DNA from: Crambe crambe
Lineage: Eukaryota > Porifera > Demospongiae > Poecilosclerida > Crambeidae
Length of the DNA: 64,000 bases
Direction: 5' to 3'
Assembly: GCA_963924555.1 (NCBI GenBank)
Contig: CAWUPZ010000001.1
Span: 1-64,000 of the forward strand
Below the pieces are notes generated by a model, which saw only the letters and a program-made list of their open reading frames with translations, was not told the DNA's origin and made no database searches. How positions within the stretch are numbered: the first letter of the stretch is position 1; every line of letters begins with the position of its first letter. This document shows, in pieces, positions 35,601 to 47,400 of the stretch. The position numbers and the translations under genes are program-made.

Positions 35601-38600
35601 CACATCAATCACTTCTTGATCTGCTTCAAGAGGTGTATTACTATTAGTATCAATCACCTCTTGATCATTTATTCCACTAATCTGAGAAGGGTTTTTAAGA
35701 TGAAAGAATTGGAGGAGTATGCGTGCCTCATGTGTGAGGTCTTTGGTTGCAGACCACTCTGATGGCATCACCACAGCTGTGGTGTGAGAAATATTTCGAA
35801 CGACAATACTGTGTCCCGTTTCGACTACCCCTGTGCTGATCTGCTCAGGTTCTCCAGCTGAATCGATATCTATGATTTCTCCTGTCAGGCGGCGACGTGC
35901 TGTTGTCTTTCCTAAACGAGACGGACCAACAAAGAGCATATTGAGATATAAAATATCGAGAGAGCCATGTGTAGCGAGAATTTGGTTGTAGGCAGCCAAA
36001 TACTGATTACCTGAATAATAAAAGAATAGCTGTTATGGCAGCAAGCCATTTCCTATAGCTAGACTGGCTGCATTAACATGTCAAAATTTGCTTTTAATAG
36101 TTTCCTGAGTGTCACTGTTAGCCTGCAAGCGACGTAAAGCTCAAGGCCAAGGACACATAACTAGCACTCCAAAAGCCAAGACTTGATATTCCCAAGCACA
36201 GGGAAAAGTATTTTGTGACTGCCCAGTCTGAAGATCAAAGATGGCAGCAGAGTGAATGTCTCACTGGAACATAGTTTTATGCCAGAAAAATGCATTTCAA
36301 ACAATGCCAGTAACAATGCCAGTAACACTACAGCATTTGTCGAGAAAAATGCAAATCTCACTTATAGAATAGACCAGTTTGTAAGATCTAATGAAAATTT
36401 CTATTGTTAGATGTGCGTAGTTATTAAACAGGAAACCTAGCAATCATGCATTTGCATTATCAATTCCCCCCTCCAATGAAATAAATACCAAGTAGAAATG
36501 TAGCTAATATAATCTAATCTAATGTAATCAAAGCGCATTTCTTCCCAGAGTACCTTTTTTTTTCTTTTTTTTTTCTTTTTTCTTTTTTTTTTCAAGCCTG
36601 ACTGACATACCAATAGAGCAGCATGCAGTGCATGTTACTTGTGCTTATTATACATTATCCAGTGCCCTTGGGCCTACCTCCAGAACGGCCTACATTGTAT
36701 TCTTTACTATACTCCTCCATTGAAGCTAGAAGGCCATAGCCTGATATTAGATACAGCAGCTGATTTTGACCTATCTGTTTTTTTGAGTGTCATGTTAGCT
36801 ATTAATACCGATGATAGTTAAAGCTGACTAGATAGCTACTCACCTGAACCACATAAACACTGGTTAGCAGAGTCTCATCTCTGTCTGCAATCAAGGCTTG
36901 CTGCTACAGGTGAGAAAGCTAAAGAACTCTGCTTGCTTAGATTGTATGGTACCAATGATCGTCAACATGGAGACAGTAGTACAATTTCTGACCTGATGTG
37001 CAGTCCAAAATGAAGGCACTCTATAAGTTAATAGCATGGAGAAGGATGAAGATACTCTAGAGATCCGTGATGGCAGCGAAGCTCTGTGGTACGCAGGGAA
37101 GAAATGCGCTTTGATTATTTACATTAGGCCAGTGTTAATGGGAAAAAATTATGCTAAATAAAAAGACCATGTAGGGTTAGTCTGTACTTTTACCTATAGC
37201 AGTTTCTGTGAATAAGCATCAAAATTATGCTGCCTTCAATAATAATCCCTACATCACTGCCTCCCACCAAGCTGCCTCAATTGTTTAGTGTAAAAGTGTC
37301 CTGCTTGGTTTAGGCAGTGATGTAGGGATTATTATTGAAGGCAGCATAATTTTGGTGTTTGTTCACAGAAACTGCTATAGGTAGACTAACCTTACATGGC
37401 CTCATAAATTTTTTCCCTTCACTTGTTTATTTACTTTTTAAAGCCCAAAGGGCATAATTATGCAAAACAAAACAGGGGGGAGGCTACCCAGGTGAAACAT
37501 AAAAATAATTTATAACAAGTGTCAAGTTGGGTTCTGGTGATGTCAAAACAGTTCACGAGAGAGGAGTGATCGTGATAGACGCGCGTGCGCAAATGATGTC
37601 ATCAAAATGGCTGACATAGTATTGTTTATAATGAAAAGTCGTTCGATTATTTGGAGGAAAACTGTGTGGATAACGATGGTAAAAGCACATTATGTGGTTA
37701 TAACTGTACAAGTTGATATGAATTTGAATGTCGTATGTGAAAGGATCATGAAGTTACAGCCTGCTAAGAAGATGATAAACGAATCATAAAAATTTTAGAT
37801 TTAGACAGTGGCTGGTGCCGATTTTTGACACTGTTCTGGAGGAGTTTGAGCATTGTTTTCCAGAAGAATAGAAGAGATACAGAGTCCAGCTTGTATTGTT
37901 CTAATGAGAGAAGCCATGCCCATTCTGTACTCTCTGATTCATGTCTCTGGTCAACCGCCCACACTAAGAAATTTGCACCACTCCAAAATCCCATTATTAC
38001 ATTCACAGCTATTCAGCTGAGCTGCTGCAGACTTAAAGTGCTTGTATTTGTGATAATTTTGTGGCTAGAAAATGGACATTTTCGATGATGGTATAATAAC
38101 TATTGCCCGCCCACATGGTTGTAAGGAAAAATCCTGACCAGAAACATGAATGTCATACGTATTTCTTTTTTTCCTACTTGGTATGTAAGTACTGTCCGTT
38201 GGAGGTTAGCTAGTTGTTTTAGGAATATTTATGGTTTACACAACTGCAAGATTAGCTGTGCTTTTGACTTCAGTTGTCCAACTGTCACTAAAAATGCTTG
38301 TATAAACCATGGCATGCCATGGTTTATACAAGAAACCAATTTAACTTTTAATTCCACAATTTGGCATTCAATGGACTAGTTGGCATTCATAATACGTGTA
38401 CTTGTGCCTTTGGAAATATAATACAATATTATTTTTCTACTTGGTATGTCGGTTATGCTTGAAAGAAAACAAACCCAAAAATAATAATAATAATAACAAC
38501 CCTGAGTCCCTGACTCACCAAATAACAGGTAATCTTTAATCTGCTGACTCAGTTCCTCTAAATTCAATTTCTTCAGTACAGATAGTAGTGACTTCCAAGT

Positions 38601-39424
38601 TGGAGGGAAATGGCTCCTTCCAGACTTCCACGCAATGATAGCCTGCTTAACATGCTCTTCAGGGTCTCTGCAGTTTGTAGCTACACTAATTCCAATGTGT
38701 GCTGTTAGTTGATTGTGGATTGCCTTGAGTGATGCCATGATCTGGACTCCTGCATACTCTAATTTGGAGAGTGCAAGCATGCTGAATTGACTGTCAAGGT
38801 CGAATGGGGACACTGTGGGGATATAGAAACATTTATGATATTTTGTGCTCAAACTAGATATAGCTAATTATTTTCCAGCTCCTATAACTTCGATCAGAAT
38901 ACTATCATGCACTTGGTGACATTATATCCTTACATGTATAATTACTTGGCTGTGTCGGCAATTTTCTAAATAGCATAATGCCTCATACCCATGAGTTTTT
39001 GTGGATAATGGATTCTGTTCACACTTTAATTTTTGTTGCAGTACAAAAAATTTCTCCACCAAATAAATTAGTGCCATGACACTCTCCCTTTTGTGGGCTA
39101 ACCCTGGAATATGGTATGAAGGCATCAACTAACTGAAAGTCCAGAGTCACCAGGTAATGAATGACCAAAAGTCACCAGTTAAAGTAGTGGTTACAGATGA
39201 ATGACATAAATTACGTTTCATCTCTGGTATATTGGGCTCAACTATGAGGTTAGGGGTTACATTTATTTTACCTCTCTATTTATCCATATGAGTCAGTTAA
39301 ATGTAATTGCATGCAAAATATGGGCCCAGTGCCATTCCAGAGATGAAACACATTTCATATAATAATCCCATCAAAAGTTTGTATGACTATCAGGGATTGA
39401 TACAGGATTTTTTTTTTTGGCTTG

Positions 39425-39503
<79 letters not shown>

Positions 39504-42500
39504 TTGTTTTTCAATTTGGGGGGGGGGGGACACTCTAGGTTGGGGGAGGGGGAAATCCCAGGTTTTCACAACCTCTGTATTAATCCCTGATTATCATGCT
39601 GGAAATAGTAACACCATACTCCTTAGCTAATGGGAGGACCGTTTTGAGGAAATGACATAATTGTTGACTATGATTAACAGTCCTCACCTTTTAATGATGC
39701 CTTGAATACCTTGCAACTGAATGAATTATAAGTCCTTCCACCTATCACAACAAGTTCTCCTGTTGAAATGACAGTAGAGGCGGAATCAAGTTCAATAGGT
39801 AAGTCCCCCACATACAGCCAGGATCGAGTGAGGGGGGAGTAGGCATGGATATCAGATGAGGAGGAGGAGGAGGAGGGGGTTCCTCCTACAGACACAAGGT
39901 GATGATGAAATGTCACACAACTTGAGTGCTTGCAAGGGACTTGAGAAGTTTTCCACAGAGTATCATTAGATTGTAAGGATGACAAGAGAGAGTCTAATTT
40001 GCAGTAAAATACAAAGTTTTGTTGTTGGTTTTCACTTCCCATCAAGTACAAGATCCCATCATGGATAGTGCACTTTATAAAGGAACATTTACGAGGTAGA
40101 GATTGTACAATTGACCACTCCCCCTGCACAAACACTTCAACAGTATTCAGTTGAGTATTATGCTTTTCCATACCACCTGAAACAACTATACACTCGGTCA
40201 AACTCTGTTTACATCTAGTATTGATGGCTGATGAAGAGTAACGTGATGTCTTCATTGGAGGCAGAGACAACTGCCATTTGATTCGTTCTGCTCCAGTAGT
40301 CCACACTTTGTTGGTAGGATCCCAATTTCGCCTCATCCCACCAATCAGCACCAGCTGGGAGTGGTAGGTGGTGAGTGCATAGTATCTGGTGGGTGTATTG
40401 AAAACATCCCAAGACTTCAGATCAGAAGAAATAAACAACTTGTAAGGGTTTTGTGATGGTGGTGTGTCACCTCCTCCCACATAAATCTTGCCAAGCAGTG
40501 ATACACACCAGGCATTGTACATACCCACTGGAAGTTCACAGCATTCCTCCCAGTGAAGTTCTGCTAGAGGATGGAAGATATCAACCTGCAAATTATGAGT
40601 GAGCTCAATAATTGTTGTGTGGAAGTGTCAATATTATTTGCAAGTGCATGAGATAGCAACTGGTAGCAGATGAGAACCAACTGCTATCTATAACTAAAGT
40701 CTATTCGCGTTCACCTCGACCTTTTTATATCCGCGATAACTTGCTCAATTCTTGACCAATTTCAAAATTTCAAACACCAGCAGCTAGCTAATTATCCGAG
40801 ATTTATGATGATACTTTTTATAAAGACTCAATCCTTACCAGTAAGAAGTTAGCTGTATGTCCCATAAGCAAAGTATGGAGCTGCCATTCACCACAAGGAA
40901 TGTAGTGCGCGCGCATTGCGCGCGATAGAGCAACAACAATGGCTGCCAGGTGCTACTGAATCTCGAGTAAGTTAGCTAGCTTACGCAAGTAACTGCTGGT
41001 TAAAACTAAGAAATATGAATTATAGAATAGTTCAGCTAACTAGAAAACTGAATCACAGAATCTTTTAGCTAACTAGATCGATAGAATCAATGAGAAGTCA
41101 CATTTTCAAGTTTAACTACAATATTCGAATCACTGCTAATCTTCCCGGCAGTTTAGCTTATACAGAACATTCATTGCTAAACCCTCCAGGAGTTGCTGGG
41201 ATCAGGAAAGGAAGGAGCAGGCTTGAGATGTCAGCTGAACCACCCTACCTCTCTGGGGATTGTCCAGTAGAAGAACAAGGCAGAAGTCCAGGGAGAGTCA
41301 TGGCAGGCATGAGAGAAAGTCACGCAAAAACGAGAAAAGAAACGAGAAAATAACTTGATCTAAACTGATAACACGTGGCTTGGCTCCAATTACCCGCGCA
41401 TACTTCTAGCCATAACTATGTGGCTAATTGGATTAATACGCGTTCTTACGTAAGCTTACTACACCACAGCTACTTCCGGTGTCATAAAGTTTTGGGGACC
41501 CCGTAGTTTTAGGGACCCCCCATCCCCAAATCTACCGTAGATATGGGGACTCCCAAATAGATATAGGGACCCCATCCCTAATGTATGTTTATAGAAGATA
41601 TCTCATCCACAAATCTACATAGACATCAGTAATAGTTAAATCCACACCTTTTATGTTAGATCTTGGCCTTAGGGTGGCTGCTCAAAGTATGGTAGCTGAG
41701 TCTAACTTATTATTATTATTAGTAGTAGTAGTAGTAGTAATAGTAGTGCTATTTGGGTAAAATAGGGTTCTGAAATAGTCCATGCATGGTTGCCAAAATT
41801 GTGCGAGCAAAGCAAGTACAATTTGGCAACGAAAGGGCAATTTCAGAACCCTATTTTGCCCAAAATAGCACAACTAACCCACCTATCACATGCTAATAGT
41901 TATACAAATAGCCAAAGCCAAAGCTCTTCAAATAGCCAACACTATTTCAAGCAAGTAGCCCACAATAACTGCATCATGTTCACTGCATCATGATAACTGA
42001 GGTATTATAGAGGCGAGTCAATAACTGCATCATTAGCTACCAAGGATTTCCAAAAGTACTGAACAATCGCACATAGGTGTAGTGCTGGGGCAGGTCAGGC
42101 ATTTATACAAGCCAACACATCTTCCACATCCTGATGGCCTCACTTCAGGGAGAGTCTAGCTACAACATTAATGCAGTTTGCATAACTTCAGTAATTTAGT
42201 AATTTGATTACTAATTTGACTACCGACACCTCCAGATTCTTCATACCACTCAGGTTACAGTTAATGGGGGAGAGCCTAGCTGACCAGTGGGAGTATTTGC
42301 CTGACCAATGCACAAAACACTGCTAGTTACACCTCTGCTAGCCTGCTAGACAAAACAGGCTGGGGTCCCCATATCTACATAGGGTCCCCAAATCTACCGT
42401 AGATATGGGGACGGGGGTCCCCATACCTACGTAGATTTAGGGACGGGGATCCCCACATCTACATAGATTTGGGGACGGGGGTCCCTAAAATAGGGGGTCC

Positions 42501-44012
42501 CCGAAACTTTATGACACCGGGGTCGAGGTGAACGCGAATAGACTTTAGTGCATTGAATGGTGTGTCATCATTATTTTTGAGCAAGGTACATGTAAAGGGG
42601 TGTGAGTTATAGGATCTGGCAATCTTTACCACCTTTGGGGTTGTGTGGGCACACCAGCTTTTAAAAAGAGGGGGTTCGACTAATTGCATGGTGAGCCGAT
42701 GCGGCTGCATAGCCACGGGGGAGGGAAGCTAAAAATAGTACATCTGACAGAATAGCTTTATTCATTAGGCCAAACCAATTAAATTTCCTCCAAAAAATCA
42801 ATGAACTTCCAGCTGCATTCTAACAGTAGAGCTGTAGCTACATTATCTGTATTTTTAGCTATACTAACTTGGTCTACATTTTTAATGCTAACTTGGTCTG
42901 CATAGTGTGTGTGTGCATTGTGAAAATTAAAGCAGTCTCTACCACTATGAGACTGGCACACAGAGTTAATAATATAGTAGGCAATGAATTTAATAATCAG
43001 AAATTAAGCATTGTCGATGGTCATGTACACAGCTTTCACTTTATTGCTGTGCAAAATTCCTAATTTTCCACCTCTAAGCTAGCTACACTCTGAAAGTGAA
43101 AAAGTGCTTACTGCATATTTTTTGAATGCTCTCTGTAAAACAGTAACTGCAAAAACAAAAGTGTGTATATACTGCACACTAAATTGTCCAAAAAAAACAA
43201 CAAAAAACTGTGTATTGGGACAAAAATTGGTGTGCAGTAAACCTTTGTTTTTACAGTGTACCTTTACTGTTTACTGTTTACTGTTTACTGTTTACAATTG
43301 GTATGAAGTACACACTCTAGTTTTTGCAGTGCATCAGAAAGAAAGTTTTTAAATTTTTACAAAAATCAACGAGGGAGCTGATGATAAACAGAAAACTTTG
43401 GCCTCAGAAAAAATGTTTGCTCAAACTAATCACTCATCAAACAAAGAAGCTTGGAAAAGTTTTCTGGGACAATTGGAGTGTCTTGATCACTAGGCAGGAT
43501 TGCATCACTCCCATACTTATTTTAGGAGCAGTAGTACTAACTGGGCATGATTTTTTTTGTGGCATAGTAAAATTAGATTCTAGAGACCTAAAGATTTATA
43601 GCACTAGTTACATTCTCCTTTTACGAAATATAGCACTCAACTTGATACAACCACTTGAATCCTTGACATTTCAATCCCAAAATAACAGCTAAGAATTTAG
43701 TCATGTGTTAAAAGCTTAATCTTTGAGGCCACGATGATCATGGCTTGTATCTGACTACAGATTGAAATGTCAACAAAAAAATTCAACTTCAAGTAGCTAT
43801 GCAGAAGATGACTGCTAAATAAGCAAGGGGGGGTTGCAACCCTCTGGATCTGCCCCTGGGCCCTTGACATTAGCACATATCATTAATACATAGAATAGGG
43901 TAGATCCGTTATAGTTAAATGGATGATAGATCGGCTAGGTAATTTTTCACCTGGTCATCTACTTGAATCTATTGCTAGTTAAGTAGTTTACCTTGTCCTC
44001 CTGCTCTCCCAT
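32360..44012 (-). CDS. Kelch - Death - Roc-like GTPase - Death - Death protein, copy 2
   Basis: This is an eight-exon minus-strand gene for 1,451 residues. Exons: 43992-44012 (MGEQEDK), 39688-40585 (Kelch), 38519-38812 (Death fold), 33708-36010 (GTPase), 33575-33626, 33069-33443 (Death), 32906-32996 and 32360-32681 (Death-like, stop). All GT-AG sites and phases agree and the sum is 4,356 bases. It differs from copy 1 by the extra Death-fold exon, a longer acidic spacer in the GTPase and a changed phase (2) at the last junction, matched on both sides. The first intron (3.4 kb) holds a terminal-inverted-repeat element. The frames are open throughout, so it looks functional. The exact first exon is inferred from similarity with copy 1. 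Confidence 0.75.
33069..33443 (-). CDS. Copy 2 Death domain exon
   Basis: The acceptor is 'ATTATTATGGCAG' and the donor is GAAG|GTAGGT. The Death domain reads LWDENVT, LAPYWKKIAELVG, CLRDVIGEWL, SEKWRGLYNLL and KLAADLEASL. It lacks the four or five residues present at the start of the copy 1 exon. Confidence 0.8.
33708..36010 (-). CDS. Copy 2 Roc-like GTPase exon
   Basis: It codes about 768 residues with P-loop GPSRLGKTT, DTGGQPEF and THKD. The start follows the acceptor 'TTTTATTATTCAG' and the end is GGAAAG|GTACAAAG. Between P-loop and DTGGQ it carries a small tandem repeat of the type DQEVID-SN-P-A (two full copies and a partial one), absent from copy 1. The rest is highly similar to copy 1, including the C-terminal part ending QHLVWFGK. 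Confidence 0.8.
36519..37127. mobile_element. Non-autonomous element with ~40-bp inverted ends
   Basis: Left end 'CTAATGTAATCAAAGCGC' and right end, inverted, 'CTAATGTAAATAATCAAAGC' continue inward together as 'CATTTCTTCCC'. It encloses about 610 bp with no frame of note. Confidence 0.7.
37140..37417. mobile_element. Hairpin MITE
   Basis: Ends 'GGGAAAAAATT' and its inverse enclose arms that match through 'ACCTATAGCAGTTTCTG' and 'GCTGCCTTCAATAATAATCC', with a short loop around 37285. It is 278 bp long with no coding capacity. Confidence 0.8.
38297..38332. repeat. Perfect 36-bp palindrome
   Basis: Each half is 18 bases ('CTTGTATAAACCATGGCA' and its exact inverse), with no loop. It sits 190 bases beyond the copy 2 Death-fold exon, inside the intron. 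Confidence 0.9.
38519..38812 (-). CDS. Copy 2 extra Death-fold exon (absent from copy 1)
   Basis: A symmetric phase 1-1 exon of 294 bases with acceptor 'TATATCCCCACAG' and donor TTTG|GTGAGT. It codes FDLDSQFSMLALSKLE, HIGISVAT, HVKQAIIAWKSG, WKSLLSVLKKLNLEEL and QQIKDYLLFG, a Death-fold helix pattern. Being symmetric, it can be skipped or gained without changing the frame, which fits its absence from copy 1. Confidence 0.75.
39428..39500. repeat. G30 homopolymer plus (GA)n microsatellite
   Basis: About 30 G are followed by about 21 GA repeats on the + strand. A second G run follows near 39518. Frames across it are spurious. It lies in the intron after the copy 2 Kelch exon. Confidence 0.95.
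39688..40585 (-). CDS. Copy 2 Kelch propeller exon
   Basis: Six Kelch-type motifs are seen: KIYVGGGD, LVLIGGMR, CIVVSGGME, LYLMGSEN (glycine lost), LVSVGGTP and LVVIGGRT. The acceptor is 'AATTTGCAG' and the donor AAAAG|GTGAGG, phase 0 to 1. One blade has lost its second glycine compared with copy 1. The stop at 39674 is intronic in this model. Confidence 0.85.
40694..42548. mobile_element. Composite terminal-inverted-repeat element in copy 2 intron 1
   Basis: The outer 28-bp ends 'CTAAAGTCTATTCGCGTTCA' (40694) and its inverse (to 42548) are perfect. An inner pair begins at 41476 ('CCGGTGTCATAAAG') and its inverse ends at 42520, directly abutting the outer right end. The inner part carries several short palindromes of 'CCCCAAATCTAC' type. 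The frame at 41090-41353 is not recognised. No transposase is seen. Confidence 0.7.
43263..43296. repeat. Heptamer repeat (TTTACTG)n
   Basis: About five tandem copies of a 7-base unit in copy 2 intron 1. Confidence 0.9.
43300..43991. other. Remainder of copy 2 intron 1
   Basis: A + strand frame at 43324-43692 is open for 122 codons but has no recognisable motif, poor start context and no counterpart in copy 1, so I treat it as chance. Nothing else is seen. Confidence 0.5.
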
Positions 44013-44430
44013 ATCTCCAGAGTCAATTCAACTAGTCACACTGAATTAGTTCTAGTGATCTATCCTCGGAGCCAGCAAGTAGCTGGCACGGAGGGATGCA
44101 CTGATTTCTGAAAGGTATTTCCTGCAGATTTATGCAATGCACTTAGCAGCCCTTCCCACTGTTTTGCCACGACAAAATTATATAATTAAATTTTTTGTGG
44201 TTAAATGTTATAAACTGTTACATCAAAAAATCATTAAGTATATCAACAGAAGCAACTGTGCTGGTGCATGAAAGATAGTTGTGACATGCATGCATATGCC
44301 ACTATATAGTCCCAAATGTCTGATGACATCACATCATCCTAGATTTTGTGTAGGATCCAGTTTGAGTCAGTAGTGGCAGGAATGGGAAATTAGAATCATC
44401 CACGAACCAGCTCTCCACAGGAACTCCTAC
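43992..44430 (-). promoter_or_regulatory. Copy 2 first exon and conserved 5' region
   Basis: The coding part is 43992-44012 (MGEQEDK, donor GACAAG|GTAAAC). The upstream sequence matches that of copy 1 over about 300 bases, including 'GCCAGCTACTTGCTGGCTCC' and 'GCTGCTAAGTGCATTG', so promoter and 5' UTR are probably conserved. There are several indels. Confidence 0.55.
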
Positions 44431-47400
44431 ATAAACACAAGAAAGTCCTCATTACTCATCATGTGTACATGTAGTGCAAAGAAGTGTGCTATTATTCAGG
44501 AGAGTGGACTCATCACCCACTGCAACTGACACTTCCACCCACTTTAAGGTTACCATGGCAATAATTCATCATCGCAATACAGGTCAGGGAGCCAGAGGTG
44601 GAAGGGTCATAACAATATCCACCATTATGAGTGTACTTGACTTTGTTTAGCATTGTACAGCTTCTCCCTCCACCTACCAAGCACACCTCTCTACTACTAC
44701 ATGTCAAGCTCAAAGGAAGGAGCTAAGTACATACATAATTACGTTAATGGGGGAAGGGTTTCTATGTGGCATGATGTCTCTCTAAATCAAACAATCTTTG
44801 GTTACAATCATGTGATTTATGTGATTAGTAAGTTTAAGTGCATGTTCACAGTTCTTTGATGTGCTGTACACTGAAAGTGTTTGCAATACTCAATTATTGG
44901 TTACCAATGAAATGCTGAAAGCAATACTATTCTGTCTTTCTATTCCTATTGGAACTGCATCTGTTCAACATAATGTCTTACAGAACCGAATAGGAAAGAA
45001 TGGCACAGTTAGTTCCAGTGGTATATACCACATGATCCATATAAGGCAATGCAATACCCACAACTACATGTTTGTTTATCAACAGGATGTCACTGCACTA
45101 GGAGATGAGGGAGGGTGGTGCTCCATCTGGGAAGAGGGGGAGGGGAGGGGAGGGAAGGGGTTGAGGACCTAAATTGTATAGACACCATTGGTGGACATAA
45201 TATCTGGACTATGAATACAAGGACACTTTGGCTATAATCTTTGTCTATCAACAGTTAGGGTATATGAAGCCAGATAAGGCAACAGTTAATTGCTAGCAAT
45301 GCATGAATGTTTTAGAGATGTGGGATTATTATTTTTTTGTAATCAAATTGTGATGCCACACCCCTTTTTGCCAATTCTTCTACACATTTTACAAGCGTCA
45401 ACTAGATACAACGCTGACTACAAATTATCTGACTTATTGTGCACACAGATTACACTGTTACACGGACATGAACAGTTTTTTAGAAGTATAGCTATAACAG
45501 AACAAATTATTGGTCAGATAAAGGCAGAAAATGACCAGACAAATGAAGAAATTGACCGAAAAATGTCCTCATGTGACTGGCTGTCATTGTGAGCCCTGAT
45601 AATGATGCTAGAGTGCTCTCAGTCGTGTAATGTACTTTTCCAGCATGTTAAATGAGTGAAGAAGCAGTTAGTGACAGAGGTACAACAAGTGCTAGTTGAG
45701 GAGTGGATATGATACCATTACTGACACACCTACCATGCACACAGATACGCTTGCCATGAAAACATGCACACTATCATGATTACACTCACAACATTCATCA
45801 CCCACTACAACTGACACTTCACCCACTTTAAGGCTACCATGCCAGATAACAAGTCAAAAATGCCAATGAATTCATTATGACAAAAACATTCATGCATTGC
45901 TAGCAACTTATCTGACTTCCTGATACTCCAACTGAAAAAAATGAAACTGTCATTATTAAGTGGATATGCAAGCCTGAACCATAACAACTAGAGAACCTGA
46001 TGGTAGTGTAATCATAAATGTATAATATAAAGAGGGAAAGGGTCTCAGGGAGGTGGAGGGGTCATAACAGAACTTAACACCACTACAGTTTCTCCCTTCA
46101 TCTACCATGTCAAAGGAAACATATAATTTCGGGAGATAAGAACCCCCACCTTTTTGAAGTGCATCTATAATTATGAGGAAGCCAGCTCTCCATTGCAGCC
46201 ATGGACACAGCTTGGTCAGTTCCAGTGGTACCGTATGATTTAATACATCCATATAAGGCAATGCAATACCCACAACTACAATCAACAGTGAGGGTGCTGC
46301 AAGAGACGAAGGAGGGTGGGGCGCCATTTGGGGATATAGGGGGAGGGGAGTGGAGGTGTTGAGGACCTGAGTGCATTGGTGGACATTTAAACACAAAGAC
46401 ACTCACTAGTGACAATATGACATGTTTATTAAATTTTATCAAAAATGAGGGCAACAAATTAATTACCTGTAAAAAATCATTTTCTACTGTTTTTGGTTTT
46501 TGTTTAAGATTACCATGGCAATAATGCCTCATCACAGGTCAGAACTTACATATCCACATTATTATGAGTGTACTGGACATTGTTTAGCATTGTACAGCTT
46601 CTCCCTCCACCTACCAGCACACCTCTCTACCAGGCTCAAAAGAAGAAGCCAAGTATTATGTAAGATCAAGAACCCCACTCTCTTTGAAGTGCCTTGTGAG
46701 CAAGCCACTTTTATAAGCAATGCAATATCAACAGTGGGGGTGAATCGTTCACTGCAGGCATGTCTCTGAAATATGCACTTGGAGATGATCGAGGGAAGGT
46801 GGTGCTCCATCTGGAAAGAGGGGTAGGGGAGGGTTGAGAACCGGAGTGTTTAATTGCATAACCATTCACTGCAGGCTGAGTTGAGGGAAGGTGGGGCTCC
46901 ATCTGGAAAGAGGGGTAGGGGAGGGTTGAGAACTGGAGTGTTTAATTGCATAATCATTCATTTCAGGTTGAGATGAGGGAGGGTGGGGCTCCATCTGGGA
47001 AGGAGGAGGGGAAAGGGGTTGAGTGCTTCTAAATTGCATAGACCCCATTAGTGGACATGTCTGGACTATAAACACAAGGACACTAGTGGTCCCCAGATGT
47101 TTGTCCATCAACAGTGCATTAGGGGAAGAAAACTACGTACCTATTAAATTGTGATGTCACACCCCATTTTTGCTAGTACCAGTCCTTTCTCCTCTACACA
47201 CAGTCACATGCTACAAATTATGTACCTCTACTTTTTTATCCAAGACTCAATTAATTACAAAAAAACTCATTAACAGTTAGATTTTAAAGAACAGTACAAC
47301 AGCATGACCATGTCCCACTTAACCTCCTCCTCAGGAGGACAGGAACAGATTAAGTATGATATGTAATGATCATTATCAGCATTGGTAGGCATAGTCTCTA

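Larger units (their letters stand above)
36011..38518. other. Copy 2 intron between Death-fold and GTPase exons
   Basis: A 2.5-kb intron with at least two non-autonomous elements (36519-37127 and 37140-37417), a T/C-rich run at about 36556-36595 and a 36-bp palindrome. I see no coding exon in it. Part of 36160-36260 resembles 55365-55730 ('CTGCCCAGTCTGAAGATC'). Confidence 0.65.

Noticed and set aside
39307-39630. Gly- and Glu/Arg-repeat frame across G30(GA)n
   Set aside because: It is microsatellite translation inside an intron.
43324-43692. 122-codon + strand frame in copy 2 intron 1
   Set aside because: It has no recognisable motif and no counterpart in copy 1, and it lies in an AT-rich intron. 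Chance is the simpler view.
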